Assembly (NCBI RefSeq): GCF_007829835.1 | Contig: NZ_VIWP01000001.1 | Coordinates: 558,001-622,000 of the forward strand | Length of the DNA stretch: 64,000 nt | Source: Neorhizobium alkalisoli | Lineage (GTDB): Bacteria; Pseudomonadota; Alphaproteobacteria; Rhizobiales; Rhizobiaceae | Direction of reading: 5' to 3' | Shown: positions 10,077-20,196 of the stretch, piece after piece | Position numbering within the stretch: position 1 is the first letter of the stretch | How the letters are laid out: every line of letters begins with the position of its first letter | Translations under genes and position numbers: made by a program | The notes under the pieces: model-generated | Told to the model about the DNA's origin: nothing | Databases searched by the model: none | Seen by the model: the letters and a program-made list of their open reading frames with translations, nothing else

Positions 10077-11093
10077 ATGAAGGCGACAATGCTTTATGCA
10101 CCCGGTGACGTCCGCTGCGAAGAAGTGGCTGAACCAAAGATCCTCAAGCCGACAGATGCGATCATCAAGCTGTCGGCATCCTGCATCTGCGGTTCGGACC
10201 TGTGGCCGTACCGCGGTGCAAACGACGTCAAAGCCCCGATGGCGATGGGGCACGAATATTGCGGCGTCGTTGTCGAAGTCGGCAGCGAGGTAAAGACCGT
10301 CAAGCCGGGCCAGTTTGTCGTCGGCTCCTTCTGCCTTTCGGACAATACCTGCCCGCATTGCCGCTTCGGCTTCCAATCGTCTTGCGAACAGCGCGAATTC
10401 ATGACGGGTGCGCAGGCGCCTTACGCCCGCGTTCCGCTCGCAGACGGCACTCTGGTCGCGACCGCCGAAATGCCGTCGGACGATCTCATTCCGTCGCTGC
10501 TTGCCGTTTCCGACGTGCTCGGCACCGGCTGGTATGCCGCTGACGCCGCCGGCGTACAGGAAGGCTCGACCGCTGTTGTCGTCGGTGATGGTGCTGTTGG
10601 CCTGATGGGCGTGCTTGCCGCCAAGCAGATGGGCGCCGGTCGCATCATCGCCATGAGCCGCCACAAGAGCCGGCAGGACCTTGCGCTTGAATTCGGTGCG
10701 ACCGACATCGTCTCGGAACGCGGCGATGCAGGTGTGGCGCGGATCAAGGAAATGACCAAGGGCGTCGGCGCGGATTCCGTTCTCGAATGCGTCGGCATGG
10801 AAGAATCGATGATGCAGGCGATCAACTGCGCTCGCCCGGGCGGCAAGATCGGCTTTGTCGGCGTACCGCACGGCGTCACGCTCGATGGCCAGCAGCTTTT
10901 CTTCCAGCAGAAGAGCCTGCTCGGCGGTCCTGCTCCCGTGCGCCGTTACCTGCCTCACCTGATGGATCTGGTCCTGACGCGACAGATCAATCCCGGCAAG
11001 GTTTTTGACCTGCAGGTCGAGCTGTCGGATGTCGCGGAGGGCTATAAGGCGATGGATGAACGCCGCGCCATCAAGACACTGCTGCGCGTCTGA
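10077..11093 (+). CDS. Zinc-dependent alcohol dehydrogenase
   Basis: Medium-chain dehydrogenase of 338 residues. The catalytic zinc site is seen in CICGSDLWPYRG and GHEYCGVV, and the structural-zinc lobe in CLSDNTCPHCRFGFQSSC. The Rossmann motif VVVGDGAVGLMGVLAAKQMG binds NAD(P). The ATG at 10077 has AAAGGA ten bases upstream. It is the last gene of the rightward run and ends just before a strong bidirectional hairpin. The substrate is unknown. Confidence 0.9.
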   Translation: MKATMLYAPGDVRCEEVAEPKILKPTDAIIKLSASCICGSDLWPYRGANDVKAPMAMGHEYCGVVVEVGSEVKTVKPGQFVVGSFCLSDNTCPHCRFGFQSSCEQREFMTGAQAPYARVPLADGTLVATAEMPSDDLIPSLLAVSDVLGTGWYAADAAGVQEGSTAVVVGDGAVGLMGVLAAKQMGAGRIIAMSRHKSRQDLALEFGATDIVSERGDAGVARIKEMTKGVGADSVLECVGMEESMMQAINCARPGGKIGFVGVPHGVTLDGQQLFFQQKSLLGGPAPVRRYLPHLMDLVLTRQINPGKVFDLQVELSDVAEGYKAMDERRAIKTLLRV

Positions 11094-11098
11094 ACTCC

Positions 11099-11142
11099 AA
11101 AGAAAGAGCCATCGCCTCCACCAGAGGCGATGGCTCATTATT
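11099..11142. terminator. Bidirectional intrinsic terminator
   Basis: A perfect 13-base stem (11106-11118 with 11124-11136) closes a 5-base loop. Rightward the stem is followed by ATTATT; leftward by a T-rich TTTCTTT. It sits between the convergent alcohol dehydrogenase and sensor kinase genes and should stop transcription from both. Confidence 0.8.
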
Positions 11143-11193
11143 GCAAAAATGCAGCTTTTGCCGACTGCGGGTGGGTTAGCAGCACCTGCGCGC

Positions 11194-12705
11194 CTAGACC
11201 ACACCGGCCTTCTGCGATTTCCGCCGGGCCCGCGCAGCAAACTGGCTGCTCTTTTCCGGTCGGGCATGGCTTCCTGCTTCGACAAACCCTTCGCGTGGCA
11301 GCGAGATCACGGCACAGAGGCCCGGATTGTTGGAAGTCAGCACGACATCGCCGCCATGCTGACGCGCAACGGCCCTGGCAATCGAGAGCCCCAGCCCGAC
11401 ACCTCCGGTTTCGCGATTGCGTGAAGCTTCGAGCCGGAAGAATGGCGCAAACACTTTTTCCCGCATCGCCTCCGGAACGCCCGGCCCATTGTCCTCGATG
11501 ACGATATCGATACTGGTTCCCGTATGCCTGACAGAGACCACGGCATGGCCGGCATACCGTGTCGCGTTTTCGGCTAGGTTCCGCACGGCGCGGCGCAAAC
11601 CTTCCGGCCGGCAACGGTAGGTCGTCCGCTGCGCCTCCATGAATGTCACGGACTGGCCAATATCGGCGAGATCGTCGCATATACTGCCGACCAGCGCCTG
11701 GAGATCGATCGTGCGCGTTTCCTCGACATTGACCTCGCCTCTGGCAAAAGCAATGGCCGCCTCGGTCATGGTCTGCAACTCGTCGATCGTTGCCACCATC
11801 TTGTCCCTGATCCCGGGATCCTTGACGAATTCCGCCCTCAGGCGCAGCGATGTCAGCGGCGTTCTCAGGTCATGGCCGATCGCCGCAAGCATCCGTGTCC
11901 GGTCCTCGACGAAACGGTGAAGCCGCTCCTGCATGCGGTTGAAGGCAACCGTCGTCGCCTTGACATCATCCGGGCCGTCTTCGGGTAGCGCAGGCAGATT
12001 TTCACCCCGGCCGAGGGCTTCAGCGGAAGCGGCGAGCCGACGCAGTGGACGGGTAATTCGTCTGGCGATGAAGATGCCGATCAGGGACAGAACGGATGCC
12101 GTGATGGCAAGCGAAGTCAGCGTTTTCGAATTCCACCAGAACGCATTATCCGCCTTGTAGGACGCACAATTGAGCCAGACGCCATCGGCAATCTTGACCG
12201 TAAGGCCATAACCATTGCGGCCATCGAAATACAGGAACTTCGCCTCCTGCGGCTGGTTCCAGAGAAAATTGGTCGGCGTCGTCCATGACTGGCCGGCATT
12301 GGCTGCGGCAAGTTCGTCGTCACGGATGCGCGTGCCCGGAGGTTTTGTCTGGAAACCGTAGGACCGGCCGAGATCGACGAAGTTATCGAGCGGGCGCGAC
12401 AGTTCGGCAACCGCACGGCGGCGCCATGCAAGCGCATCCGTTTCGTCGCGGTCCGAGAGCCAGAACCGCGAATAACTTGTCTCGCTGGAGGAGAGCACAC
12501 TCTGCCTCAGATCCGGCTGCAACGTCTCGATCAGGCGTGTCAGAGTGGCGGAACGGCTGAAGAATTCGCTCTTCACGGCGGCATGCAGCGCCTGGGACCG
12601 CTCGTCCCAGGAGACCAGGAATGTGATGATCTGGGAGATCACCAGTGCCAGCAGCATGAAGCCGATGAACTGTGTCGCCAGACTGCTTCGCCACCAGTGG
12701 ATCAT
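11194..12705 (-). CDS. Two-component sensor histidine kinase
   Basis: Membrane-bound kinase of 503 residues. It has TM1 (FIGFMLLALVISQIITFLV), a periplasmic domain of about 130 residues, TM2 (SLAITASVLSLIGIFIA), a HAMP linker (RRITRPLRRLAASAEALG), the HisKA box AIGHDLRTPLTSL with the phospho-acceptor His, and HATPase motifs EDNGPGVP and GGVGLGLSIA. Its ATG overlaps the stop of the response-regulator gene by four bases (12702-12705), a good argument for this start over an earlier one. It shows EnvZ/CusS-like architecture; the signal is unknown. The pair lies divergent from an RND efflux operon it may control. Confidence 0.92.
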   Translation of the reverse strand: MIHWWRSSLATQFIGFMLLALVISQIITFLVSWDERSQALHAAVKSEFFSRSATLTRLIETLQPDLRQSVLSSSETSYSRFWLSDRDETDALAWRRRAVAELSRPLDNFVDLGRSYGFQTKPPGTRIRDDELAAANAGQSWTTPTNFLWNQPQEAKFLYFDGRNGYGLTVKIADGVWLNCASYKADNAFWWNSKTLTSLAITASVLSLIGIFIARRITRPLRRLAASAEALGRGENLPALPEDGPDDVKATTVAFNRMQERLHRFVEDRTRMLAAIGHDLRTPLTSLRLRAEFVKDPGIRDKMVATIDELQTMTEAAIAFARGEVNVEETRTIDLQALVGSICDDLADIGQSVTFMEAQRTTYRCRPEGLRRAVRNLAENATRYAGHAVVSVRHTGTSIDIVIEDNGPGVPEAMREKVFAPFFRLEASRNRETGGVGLGLSIARAVARQHGGDVVLTSNNPGLCAVISLPREGFVEAGSHARPEKSSQFAARARRKSQKAGVV

Positions 12706-13436
12706 TCGAAACTCACCTCGGCCGACAAGCTGTATCCGCCTCCCCAATGCGTCTTGATGATCGACGGGTTTTTCGGATCAAGCTCGATCTTCTTGCGAAG
12801 TCGGCTCACCTGATTGTCTATGCTGCGATCGAATATGTCTGCCATGCGCCCGACGGTCAGGTCGAGCAGCTGTTCCCGGCTAAGGACCAGACCGGGACGA
12901 TCAAGAAACACCTTCAGCAACCGAAATTCGGCCGTGCTGAGCGGCACTCCGACGCCATCGTCGCCGGTCAGTTCCTGCCGGCCGATATTCAGCTTCCACT
13001 GGCCTATCGTCACGACATTAGCTCCGGTGCCGCTGCGTTGAACGGCCGGGGCGCCGCGCGTCCTTCGCAAAACTGCCCGTATTCTCGCCAGCAGCTCACG
13101 CGGATTGAACGGCTTGACGAGATAATCGTCGGCCCCGAGTTCTATACCGACGATCCGATCGATCTCTTCGGCCACCGCTGTCAGGAAGATGATCGGCGTA
13201 TCGGTGTTGGACCTGAGTGCCCGGCAGACCGACAACCCGTCTTCCTCCGGCATCATCACGTCCAGAACGATGAGATCGACCGTGTCCTTGTCGATGATCC
13301 TTCGAAGCGCCGCACCGCTTTCGACTGCGCTGACACGGTATCCCTGCTGCTCAAGATATTGTCCGACCAGTTCCCGGATATCCTGGTGATCGTCGACGAC
13401 GACAATGTGAGCTGCGTTCTGCATGACAGGCACCAT
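12702..13436 (-). CDS. OmpR-family response regulator
   Basis: A 244-residue DNA-binding response regulator. The receiver domain has the acidic pocket (VVDDHQDI) and the phospho-acceptor Asp in LIVLDVMMPEEDG, with Lys in DYLVKPFNPRELLAR; the C-terminal winged helix is recognisable in LSTAEFRLLKVFL and the DNA-contact segment RSIDNQVSRLRKKIE. It is translated first and coupled to the kinase. A second ATG four codons in (13424) is possible; neither has a strong ribosome-binding site. Confidence 0.92.
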   Translation of the reverse strand: MVPVMQNAAHIVVVDDHQDIRELVGQYLEQQGYRVSAVESGAALRRIIDKDTVDLIVLDVMMPEEDGLSVCRALRSNTDTPIIFLTAVAEEIDRIVGIELGADDYLVKPFNPRELLARIRAVLRRTRGAPAVQRSGTGANVVTIGQWKLNIGRQELTGDDGVGVPLSTAEFRLLKVFLDRPGLVLSREQLLDLTVGRMADIFDRSIDNQVSRLRKKIELDPKNPSIIKTHWGGGYSLSAEVSFE

Positions 13437-13891
13437 TGGTAATCAAGGCACTTTATCGGACAGCGCACCACATCGCATCGACAAAAGTGTATCAAAGTTT
13501 CGCGGCACATCCCGCTGCGGCGGCGGAAGGGAAAAGCGGCAAAACTTAAGTATTGCCGGGCAGAAGTCCGATGAAACCGGATAGCTCGCTCTCTCATTCC
13601 AAGGCGATGATACAGGGAAAATGTATCACAGGTGTGCCGCACTTGCCGTCGAGTGTATCGGCTTTTCACCAGAGCGGTCCGTAGAGCAGTGGGCGATGTA
13701 ACGGCCTAATAGCCGCATTTCCAATGGTTTGGCGCCGAGAACCGGGATTGCGCCATTGGGACAATGTAACCTGTCACGGGAAATGTAGCCGCTCTCTTTC
13801 GCACCGCGACAAATATCGGACATAGTCGGCAAACCCCTGCGACAGTCATCCTGCATAGTGGCACCATCAAAGCCATCTTAAGGATGTTATC
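13437..13891. other. Long intergenic region with repeated TGTA(T/A)C motifs
   Basis: A 455-base region between the response regulator (leftward) and a small gene (rightward) with no convincing gene. The hexamer TGTATC or TGTAAC occurs at 13488, 13622, 13654, 13697 and 13765, with the variant TGTAGC at 13784. One copy forms a perfect inverted repeat, GATACA (13609-13614) and TGTATC (13622-13627), spacer 7. Such clustering fits binding sites for an OmpR-type regulator, but this is inference. Confidence 0.5.
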
Positions 13892-14116
13892 ATGCGTTGC
13901 GAGATGTGGCAGGCAGCCATAACAAGGCAGGTCCTCGACGAGTTCTGCACCGAGCATAACCTGTCCGTCGACGACGAACCCGCGATGGAAATCGCCGAAA
14001 CCTTGCTGCGGTGCATAGACCAAAGCGACGAAAATCCCGAGACCTTGCGCCTGAAACTCAAGGACAGCATCGCCGACAGACGGCCCCATGCGACCTATGC
14101 CAACAATGCCTTTTGA
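13892..14116 (+). CDS. Small hypothetical protein, 74 residues
   Basis: Not recognised. It is a small soluble protein beginning MRCEMWQAAITRQ, mostly predicted helix, acidic, without membrane segment or signal peptide and without a known motif. Its ATG has AAGGA seven bases upstream, which argues for a real gene. It lies between the two-component system and the RND pump genes on the pump strand, but 408 bases separate it from the pump. A shadow or orphan remains possible. Confidence 0.55.
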   Translation: MRCEMWQAAITRQVLDEFCTEHNLSVDDEPAMEIAETLLRCIDQSDENPETLRLKLKDSIADRRPHATYANNAF

Positions 14117-14524
14117 ACCTGGGCCGCCGCCCTGAGGCGGCTCGTACGATCAGGACACTCTCACCCCTCGACTCTGCCGAAGAATGCCCGCCCGGTCATT
14201 ACAGATTGCAGCCGGAGCGCGACGCAAAACCACGTCTCCCGGCAGGATTGGCGCCGTACGGAGGGCCTCCAGTGCGGCATAATGATCCTGAGGCATGGGG
14301 ACGCATGACTTAAGCAACTGAAATAATGAAGTTTTTCTATTTATTATTTCACAATATAAGTTCATGCGCGATTTCACATCTACTCGCATGACCGTTTGCT
14401 GATTAGCTGCGACCAGCGACAGAGCCGGCCGCAATTGCAGGCTTCCACATGATCTGTGGGATCCGCATGGCAGCGCTCTTTCCAAGCCACCGCGATGGCT
14501 CCACGACTTCAATATGAGGCACAC
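14117..14524. other. Intergenic region upstream of the RND efflux operon
   Basis: A 408-base stretch without a supportable gene. Its middle (about 14315-14395) is AT-rich against a GC-rich background and holds an inverted repeat, TGAAATAAT (14319-14327) with ATTATTTCA (14343-14351). This is the likely promoter/operator zone of the efflux genes. The adaptor gene ribosome-binding site is TGAGGC just before 14525. Confidence 0.55.
14319..14351. promoter_or_regulatory. AT-rich inverted repeat, candidate operator of the efflux operon
   Basis: Perfect 9-base arms separated by 15 bases inside the AT-rich island about 175 bases upstream of the adaptor start. It could bind a dimeric regulator or form a hairpin in a long leader transcript. 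No cognate regulator gene is adjacent apart from the OmpR-type system. Confidence 0.4.
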
Positions 14525-15682
14525 ATGTTCTCGAACCATTCAAAGATGCTCGCGACTTCCCTGGCGGTCGCGCTTCTTGCAAGCATGACCGCGACGGTCG
14601 CCGACGCACAACAGGCCTCCTCCCAGGCCCCGTCCGTCACCACCGCCACGCTGCATGCCCAGTCTCTCCCGCTGAGCTACAGCTATGCCGCCCGCCTGTC
14701 GGCCTTCCGCCAGACGGAAATCCGCGCCAGGGTCAGCGGCATTCTGCTGAAGCGCAACTTCGTCGAAGGCGCAAGCGTCAAGGCCGGCGACGTCCTCTTC
14801 CTGATCGATCCGGCACCGTTCCAGGCAGCGCTTGCGCAGGCTCAGGCCGAGCTTGGCCAGCAGCAGGCGCAACTCGACCAGGCAACCCGCGAAGAACAGC
14901 GCAACGTCCGTCTGTTCAACCAGAATGTCGGCAGCGAAAAGTCCCGCGACGACGCCATTTCCGCGCGCCAGCTGGCCCAGGCCGCCGTTGCAGCCGCCGA
15001 AGCGCAGGTTCAGACGGCGGATCTCAATCTGAGCTACACACGCGTCGCCGCGCCGATCGATGGCGTCACCAGCCTCGAGCAGATGCCGGAAGGCAGCCTC
15101 GTGACATCGGATTCCAGTCTTCTGGCAAACATCACCCAGACCGATCCGATCTATGTCAACTTTTCCTTCTCGGATGCAGAAGCGCGTGAAGTGCGCCACC
15201 TCCTCGATCTGATGAAGGCCAAGGGCGATGTTCATCCGCTGAGCGTCAAGCTCACCTTCGGCGACGGCACGGTCTATCCGCATGAAGGCCGTATCGATTT
15301 CACCTCCGCCGTCGTCGATGCCAGCACCGGCACGATCCAGGCACGCGCCGTCATCGACAATCCGGACCGCGAACTCATTCCGGGCCAGTTCGTGCGTGCA
15401 ACTGTGACGGGGGTTACCGTGGACTCGGCGATTGCCGTACCAGAGATCGCCGTCATGCAGGGTCCGCAGGGACAATTCGTCTACACGGTGGACAATGATG
15501 GCAAGGCGCAGATGCGCCCGGTCACGCTCGGCCAACAGGTCGGCGAGAGCTGGATTGTTCAGACGGGCCTGAATGATGGTGACCGCGTGATCACCGAAGG
15601 CGTCATCAAGGTGCGTCCCGGCGCGCCGGTCGCCGCCTCGGCCGGCATCGACAATGACAGCAACAAGGTTGCGACAAACTGA
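14525..15682 (+). CDS. RND efflux periplasmic adaptor (membrane fusion protein)
   Basis: Periplasmic adaptor of 385 residues, AcrA/MexA type, linking an inner-membrane RND pump to an outer-membrane channel. It has an N-terminal signal region ([21 protein letters not shown]), the lipoyl half-motifs around [20 protein letters not shown] and [11 protein letters not shown], a coiled-coil hairpin rich in Gln/Ala, and beta-barrel and membrane-proximal domains toward the C-terminus. The frame is open upstream to 14456, but the ATG at 14525 gives the signal peptide. Its stop overlaps the pump start by one base. No outer-membrane channel gene follows, so the pump would borrow one. Confidence 0.92.
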   Translation: MFSNHSKMLATSLAVALLASMTATVADAQQASSQAPSVTTATLHAQSLPLSYSYAARLSAFRQTEIRARVSGILLKRNFVEGASVKAGDVLFLIDPAPFQAALAQAQAELGQQQAQLDQATREEQRNVRLFNQNVGSEKSRDDAISARQLAQAAVAAAEAQVQTADLNLSYTRVAAPIDGVTSLEQMPEGSLVTSDSSLLANITQTDPIYVNFSFSDAEAREVRHLLDLMKAKGDVHPLSVKLTFGDGTVYPHEGRIDFTSAVVDASTGTIQARAVIDNPDRELIPGQFVRATVTGVTVDSAIAVPEIAVMQGPQGQFVYTVDNDGKAQMRPVTLGQQVGESWIVQTGLNDGDRVITEGVIKVRPGAPVAASAGIDNDSNKVATN

Positions 15683-18600
15683 TGAGCAACAGGTTTTTCG
15701 TCGACAGGCCGGTTTTTGCGGCCGTCATTTCCATTGTCATCGTGCTGGCCGGCCTGCTCGCCATGCGGGCGCTGCCGATCGCACAATATCCCGAACTGGT
15801 ACCGCCGCAGGTCGTCGTCACGGCCAACTATCCAGGTGCCAACGCGCAGACGATCGCGCAGACCGTGGCCGCGCCGCTTGAACAGCAGATCAACGGCGTC
15901 GAAAACATGCTCTACATGCAATCCGCCAACTCCAATAGCGGCGCCATGCAGATCACCGTGACATTCGCGCTCGGCACCGACCCGGACCAGGCGACGATCA
16001 ACGTCAATAACCGCGTGCAGCGCGCGACCTCGACCCTGCCGAGCGAAGTGACGCGGCAGGGTATCGTGGTCGCCAAGCGGTCGACATCGCCTCTGGCATT
16101 CATTGCGATGTATTCCAACAACCCGCAATATGACCGTGCCTATGTGGGCAATTATGCGCTTCTGAACGTCATCGACGATCTCAAGCGCATTCCCGGCATC
16201 GGCGATGCGAACGTGCTCGGCAGTATCGACTACTCGATGCGCATCTGGCTGCGCCCGGACCGTCTGGCGCAATACAACCTGACACCGAGCGATATTTCCA
16301 CAGCGATCCAGGAGCAGAACTCGCAGTTTGCCGCGGGGCAGTTCGCCGATCAGCCTTCGCCCAGCAGCCAGCCCTTCACCTACAGCGTGACGACGCAGGG
16401 GCGCCTGCCCGATCCGGAAGCCTTCGGAAACATCATCCTGCGCTCCAGCAGCAATGCGGCGACCCTTCGCCTCAAGGACGTAGCGCGCATCGAACTCGGC
16501 TCGAAGAGCTATTCGGTCACCAGCAGCCTCAACGGCACGCCGGCTGTTCCGATCGTCGTCTACCTGCAGCCGGGCGCGAACGCGCTCGACACGATGAAGG
16601 CCGTCTATTCCCGTCTCGACGAACTCAAGGCCTCTTTCCCGCAGGGGATCGAGTATCGCGTTCCCTATGACACGACGAAGTTCATCCAAGTTTCGATCGA
16701 CGAGGTGGTGCACACCTTCTTCGAAGCCGTGGCGCTGGTCGTCATCGTGGTCTTCCTGTTCCTGCAGAACTGGCGTGCGACCCTCATTCCGGTCATCGCG
16801 GTTCCGGTCTCGATCATCGGCACGTTTGCCGGCATGTACATGCTCGGCTTCTCGATCAACCTGCTGACACTGTTCGGCCTCGTGCTGGCGATCGGGATCG
16901 TGGTCGACGACGCCATCGTCGTGCTCGAAAACGTCGAACGGCTGATGACCACCGAAAAGCTGCCGCCGAAACAGGCGGCGATCAAGGCGATGTCCGAGGT
17001 CAAGGGGCCGGTCATTGCCATCGTGCTCGTGCTCTGCTCGGTCTTTGTGCCGGTATCCTTCATGGGCGGACTTGCCGGCCAGATGTACAAGCAGTTCGCC
17101 GTCACGATCGCGATCTCCGTCATTCTGTCGGGCATCGTGGCTCTGACCCTGACGCCTGCGCTTTGCGGCCTGATCCTCAAGCCCGGCCATCATGAACCAG
17201 CGCTTCCGTTCAGGATCTTCAACCGCGTGTTCGAACGCCTGACTTCTGGTTATGCAGCAGGCGTGCGGTTCTTCATCAAACGCTTTGCGATCGGTCTCGT
17301 GATCGTCGCAGCCATCCTCGGCGGCACGGCCTACATGTTCCGGACCATTCCGGGATCGCTTGTTCCGAACGAAGACCAGGGCTGGCTGCTGCAGATCGCA
17401 ATTCTCCCGCCGGCGGCATCCCTGCCGCGCACGACGGCCGTGATGGACAAGGTCGTGGAGAATACGCGGAAACTACCGGGCGTCCGCGATGTCTTCTCGG
17501 TTGCCGGCTACGACATTCTTGCAAGCACGATCAAGAGCAGCGCCGGCCTCTCCTTCGTCATTCTCAACGACTGGGACGAAAGACCGTTGGCAAGCGAGGA
17601 TGCGCGCAATATGGCCGGCCCGATCATCGGGGCGAACAGGGATGTTCGTGACGGCATGGTGCTGGCCTTCAACCCGCCACCGATCCAGGGGCTGAGCACG
17701 ACCGGCGGCTTCGAATCCTATGTTCAGGATAGGACCGGCGGCAACGTGGCCAACCTTGCCGAGCAGACCAAGCGTCTGGTCGAGGCCGCCTCCAAGCGCC
17801 CGGAACTGGCGGGTGTCAGAACGACCTTCGATGCCAGCGTGCCGCAATATCATGTCGATCTCGACCGCGAAAAAGCCAAGGCCCTCAACGTCCCAATCAA
17901 CAGCGTTTTTGCGGCCATGCAGGCGACCTTCGGCAGTCTCTATGTCAACGACTTCACGCTTTACGGGCGCAGCTATCAGGTGACGCTGCAGTCGGAAGCA
18001 GCCTTCCGCCAGTCGCCGGACGATCTGCGTCAGGTGTTCGTGCGCTCCAGCGACGGCAACATGATCCCGCTCGATGCGCTGGTAAAGGTAACCCGTATTA
18101 TCGGACCCGACCTGCTTGAACGCTTCAACGCTTTCAACGCAGCCAAGGTCACCGGCAATCCGGCTCCGGGCTACACATCCGGCGATGCCATCAAGGCCAT
18201 GCAGGAAGTCGCAGCCCAGACCCTGCCCACGGGCTATCAGCTGGCCTGGACCGGCTCCGCCTTCCAAGAGCTGCAGAGCGGCAATTCGGGTTCGCAGGCG
18301 ATGATCTTCGGCATCGTCATGGTGTTCCTGATCCTCGCTGCCCAATACGAAAAATGGTCGCTGCCGCTGGCGGTCATCACCGCCATCCCCTTCGCGCTCT
18401 TCGGTGCGTTGCTGGCAACGCTGCTGCGTGGCCTTACCAACGACATCTATTTCCAGATCGGGATGGTGACGTTGATCGGTCTTGCAGCAAAGAACGCGAT
18501 CCTGATTGTCGAGTTCGCGGTGCTCAAGCGGCAGGAAGGCATGACGGCGGGTGAAGCAGCGCTCGAAGCCGCCCGCCTGCGCTTCCGGCCGATCGTGATG

Positions 18601-18822
18601 ACGTCGCTCGCCTTCATCCTCGGTGTCGTGCCGCTGGCAATCAGCACCGGCGCCGGATCGGCAAGCCGACACGCCATCGGCACGGGCGTCATTGGCGGCA
18701 TGATGGCGGCGACCTTCCTCGCCACCTTCTTCATCCCGATGTTCTATCGACTGATCGCCTGGCGGCAGCCGAAGCGGAGGGAAGCGGATGACGAGAACAC
18801 CGCCCTGGCGCCGGCGGAATAA
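15682..18822 (+). CDS. RND multidrug efflux pump, AcrB/HAE1 type
   Basis: Inner-membrane proton-driven transporter of 1046 residues, full length for the HAE1 family. It starts [19 protein letters not shown] as usual, has the adjacent Asp pair of the proton relay in TM4 ([16 protein letters not shown]), a second half beginning [14 protein letters not shown], and the conserved [15 protein letters not shown] of TM10-11. Two large periplasmic loops between TM1/2 and TM7/8 form the substrate porter. It exports hydrophobic or amphipathic compounds; the spectrum cannot be predicted. Confidence 0.94.
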   Translation: MSNRFFVDRPVFAAVISIVIVLAGLLAMRALPIAQYPELVPPQVVVTANYPGANAQTIAQTVAAPLEQQINGVENMLYMQSANSNSGAMQITVTFALGTDPDQATINVNNRVQRATSTLPSEVTRQGIVVAKRSTSPLAFIAMYSNNPQYDRAYVGNYALLNVIDDLKRIPGIGDANVLGSIDYSMRIWLRPDRLAQYNLTPSDISTAIQEQNSQFAAGQFADQPSPSSQPFTYSVTTQGRLPDPEAFGNIILRSSSNAATLRLKDVARIELGSKSYSVTSSLNGTPAVPIVVYLQPGANALDTMKAVYSRLDELKASFPQGIEYRVPYDTTKFIQVSIDEVVHTFFEAVALVVIVVFLFLQNWRATLIPVIAVPVSIIGTFAGMYMLGFSINLLTLFGLVLAIGIVVDDAIVVLENVERLMTTEKLPPKQAAIKAMSEVKGPVIAIVLVLCSVFVPVSFMGGLAGQMYKQFAVTIAISVILSGIVALTLTPALCGLILKPGHHEPALPFRIFNRVFERLTSGYAAGVRFFIKRFAIGLVIVAAILGGTAYMFRTIPGSLVPNEDQGWLLQIAILPPAASLPRTTAVMDKVVENTRKLPGVRDVFSVAGYDILASTIKSSAGLSFVILNDWDERPLASEDARNMAGPIIGANRDVRDGMVLAFNPPPIQGLSTTGGFESYVQDRTGGNVANLAEQTKRLVEAASKRPELAGVRTTFDASVPQYHVDLDREKAKALNVPINSVFAAMQATFGSLYVNDFTLYGRSYQVTLQSEAAFRQSPDDLRQVFVRSSDGNMIPLDALVKVTRIIGPDLLERFNAFNAAKVTGNPAPGYTSGDAIKAMQEVAAQTLPTGYQLAWTGSAFQELQSGNSGSQAMIFGIVMVFLILAAQYEKWSLPLAVITAIPFALFGALLATLLRGLTNDIYFQIGMVTLIGLAAKNAILIVEFAVLKRQEGMTAGEAALEAARLRFRPIVMTSLAFILGVVPLAISTGAGSASRHAIGTGVIGGMMAATFLATFFIPMFYRLIAWRQPKRREADDENTALAPAE

Positions 18823-18832
18823 GACAGAAGAC

Positions 18833-18869
18833 AAGGGCACGATCTCACCGGTCGTGCCCTTTCGATTTT
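18833..18869 (+). terminator. Intrinsic terminator after the RND operon
   Basis: Ten-base stem AAGGGCACGA (18833-18842) with TCGTGCCCTT (18852-18861), 9-base loop, followed by TTCGATTTT. It starts 10 bases after the pump stop codon. Confidence 0.8.
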
Positions 18870-19027
18870 GATGCCCTCGCAAAAGCGTGTTTTGCCTAAA
18901 CGGGCGTCGGAACAGATCATTCCACTACCTCGCGAGATCCCGGGCAATGGTTTCCGCTTTCTGCCAGCCGCATCGGGATCGTCATCACCACACACTTCAC
19001 GACACGCGTCAGGACGAGAGGTCAGCG

Positions 19028-20167
19028 ATGATAAACAGGTTCAAGACGGCACTTCTTTCAGGTCTGCTGGTCATAACCGTAACCTGCGGGGCCGGCGCAC
19101 AGAGCATCAATGCCGGGAGCCGGCAGGCCGAGTCCGCCAAGCCATTTGCCGTCCGCGAAATCGCCAGTTTCGATACGCCCTGGGCAATCGCCTTCCTCCC
19201 CGATGGCCGCCTGCTGGTGACGGAAAAGCCGGGCGCGATTTTTCTGGTGACCCAGAGCGGTCGCAAGACGCCGGTCGGCAATGTCCCTGCTGTCGCCGCC
19301 TCCGGGCAGAACGGTCTGCTCGACATTGCCCCCTCTCCGCGCTTTCAGAGCGACAGGCAAGTTTACCTCACCTACGTCGAGCCCGGCGCCGGTGGAAGCA
19401 GCCTCGCGCTTGCCCGGGCGACCCTGGCCGTCTCCGGCCCGCGGGCGGAGCTGGAAGACCTCAAGGTGATTTGGCGACAGATGCCGAAGGGTTCCGGCGG
19501 CCAGCCCGGTGGCATCATCGCCTTCGACCCTTCGGGACAACATCTCTTCCTCACCTCCGGCGACCGCATGCGGCCTTCGACGGCGCAGGATCCCGATCAG
19601 GCGCTGGGCAAGGTCCTGCGCTTCAATCTCGACGGAACCACGCCATCCGATAATCCCCATGCAGCCGATGGCGGCGTCCGTGCGCAGACCTGGACGATGG
19701 GACATCGCAACCCTTATGGCCTTGCCTTTGCGCCGAACGGCCAGCTGTGGCTGCACGAGATGGGGCCGCGCGGCGGCGATGAATTCAACCGGATCGAACC
19801 CGGCAAGAACTATGGATGGCCCGAAGTTTCGAATGGCGATAATTATAACGGGACACCGATACCAAGGCACGCGACACGGCCGGAATTTGCCGCCCCGCCG
19901 CTATACTGGAACCCCGTCATCGCACCGGCAGGACTGGCGTTCTATCAAGGCACCATGTTTCCCGCCTGGCAGGGTTCAGCCCTGATCGGCGGGCTTGCAT
20001 CGATGGGACTGGTGCGTGTCACCCTCGATGGCAAGGGTGGTGCAGACGAAGTCGACCGATGGGATCTCGGTGCGCGCATCAGGGACGTCGCCGTGGCTCC
20101 GGACGGCGCCGTCTGGGTCATAGAGGACGACAGTCCCGGGCGCCTTGTCAGGCTCACTCCGCTCTGA
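19028..20167 (+). CDS. PQQ-dependent aldose sugar dehydrogenase-like secreted protein
   Basis: A 379-residue six-bladed beta-propeller protein of the glucose/sorbosone dehydrogenase family (soluble aldose sugar dehydrogenase, YliI-like). It has a signal peptide (FKTALLSGLLVITVTCGAGA) and should act in the periplasm, oxidising sugars with PQQ. Family motifs are seen in DTPWAIAFLPDGRLLVTEKPG (less one residue), WTMGHRNPYGLAF and WLHEMGPRGGDEFNRIEPG. The frame is open upstream to 18887, but the ATG at 19028 has a GAGAGG sequence and precedes the signal peptide. It ends convergently, 29 bases from an alcohol dehydrogenase. Confidence 0.88.
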   Translation: MINRFKTALLSGLLVITVTCGAGAQSINAGSRQAESAKPFAVREIASFDTPWAIAFLPDGRLLVTEKPGAIFLVTQSGRKTPVGNVPAVAASGQNGLLDIAPSPRFQSDRQVYLTYVEPGAGGSSLALARATLAVSGPRAELEDLKVIWRQMPKGSGGQPGGIIAFDPSGQHLFLTSGDRMRPSTAQDPDQALGKVLRFNLDGTTPSDNPHAADGGVRAQTWTMGHRNPYGLAFAPNGQLWLHEMGPRGGDEFNRIEPGKNYGWPEVSNGDNYNGTPIPRHATRPEFAAPPLYWNPVIAPAGLAFYQGTMFPAWQGSALIGGLASMGLVRVTLDGKGGADEVDRWDLGARIRDVAVAPDGAVWVIEDDSPGRLVRLTPL

Positions 20168-20196
20168 GCGGCCTGCTCTCAGGCAATGTCCGTTTT

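Noticed and set aside
15559..18882. Two long minus-strand frames (about 470 and 540 codons)
   Set aside because: Both are antisense to the RND pump gene, which is full length and conserved throughout.
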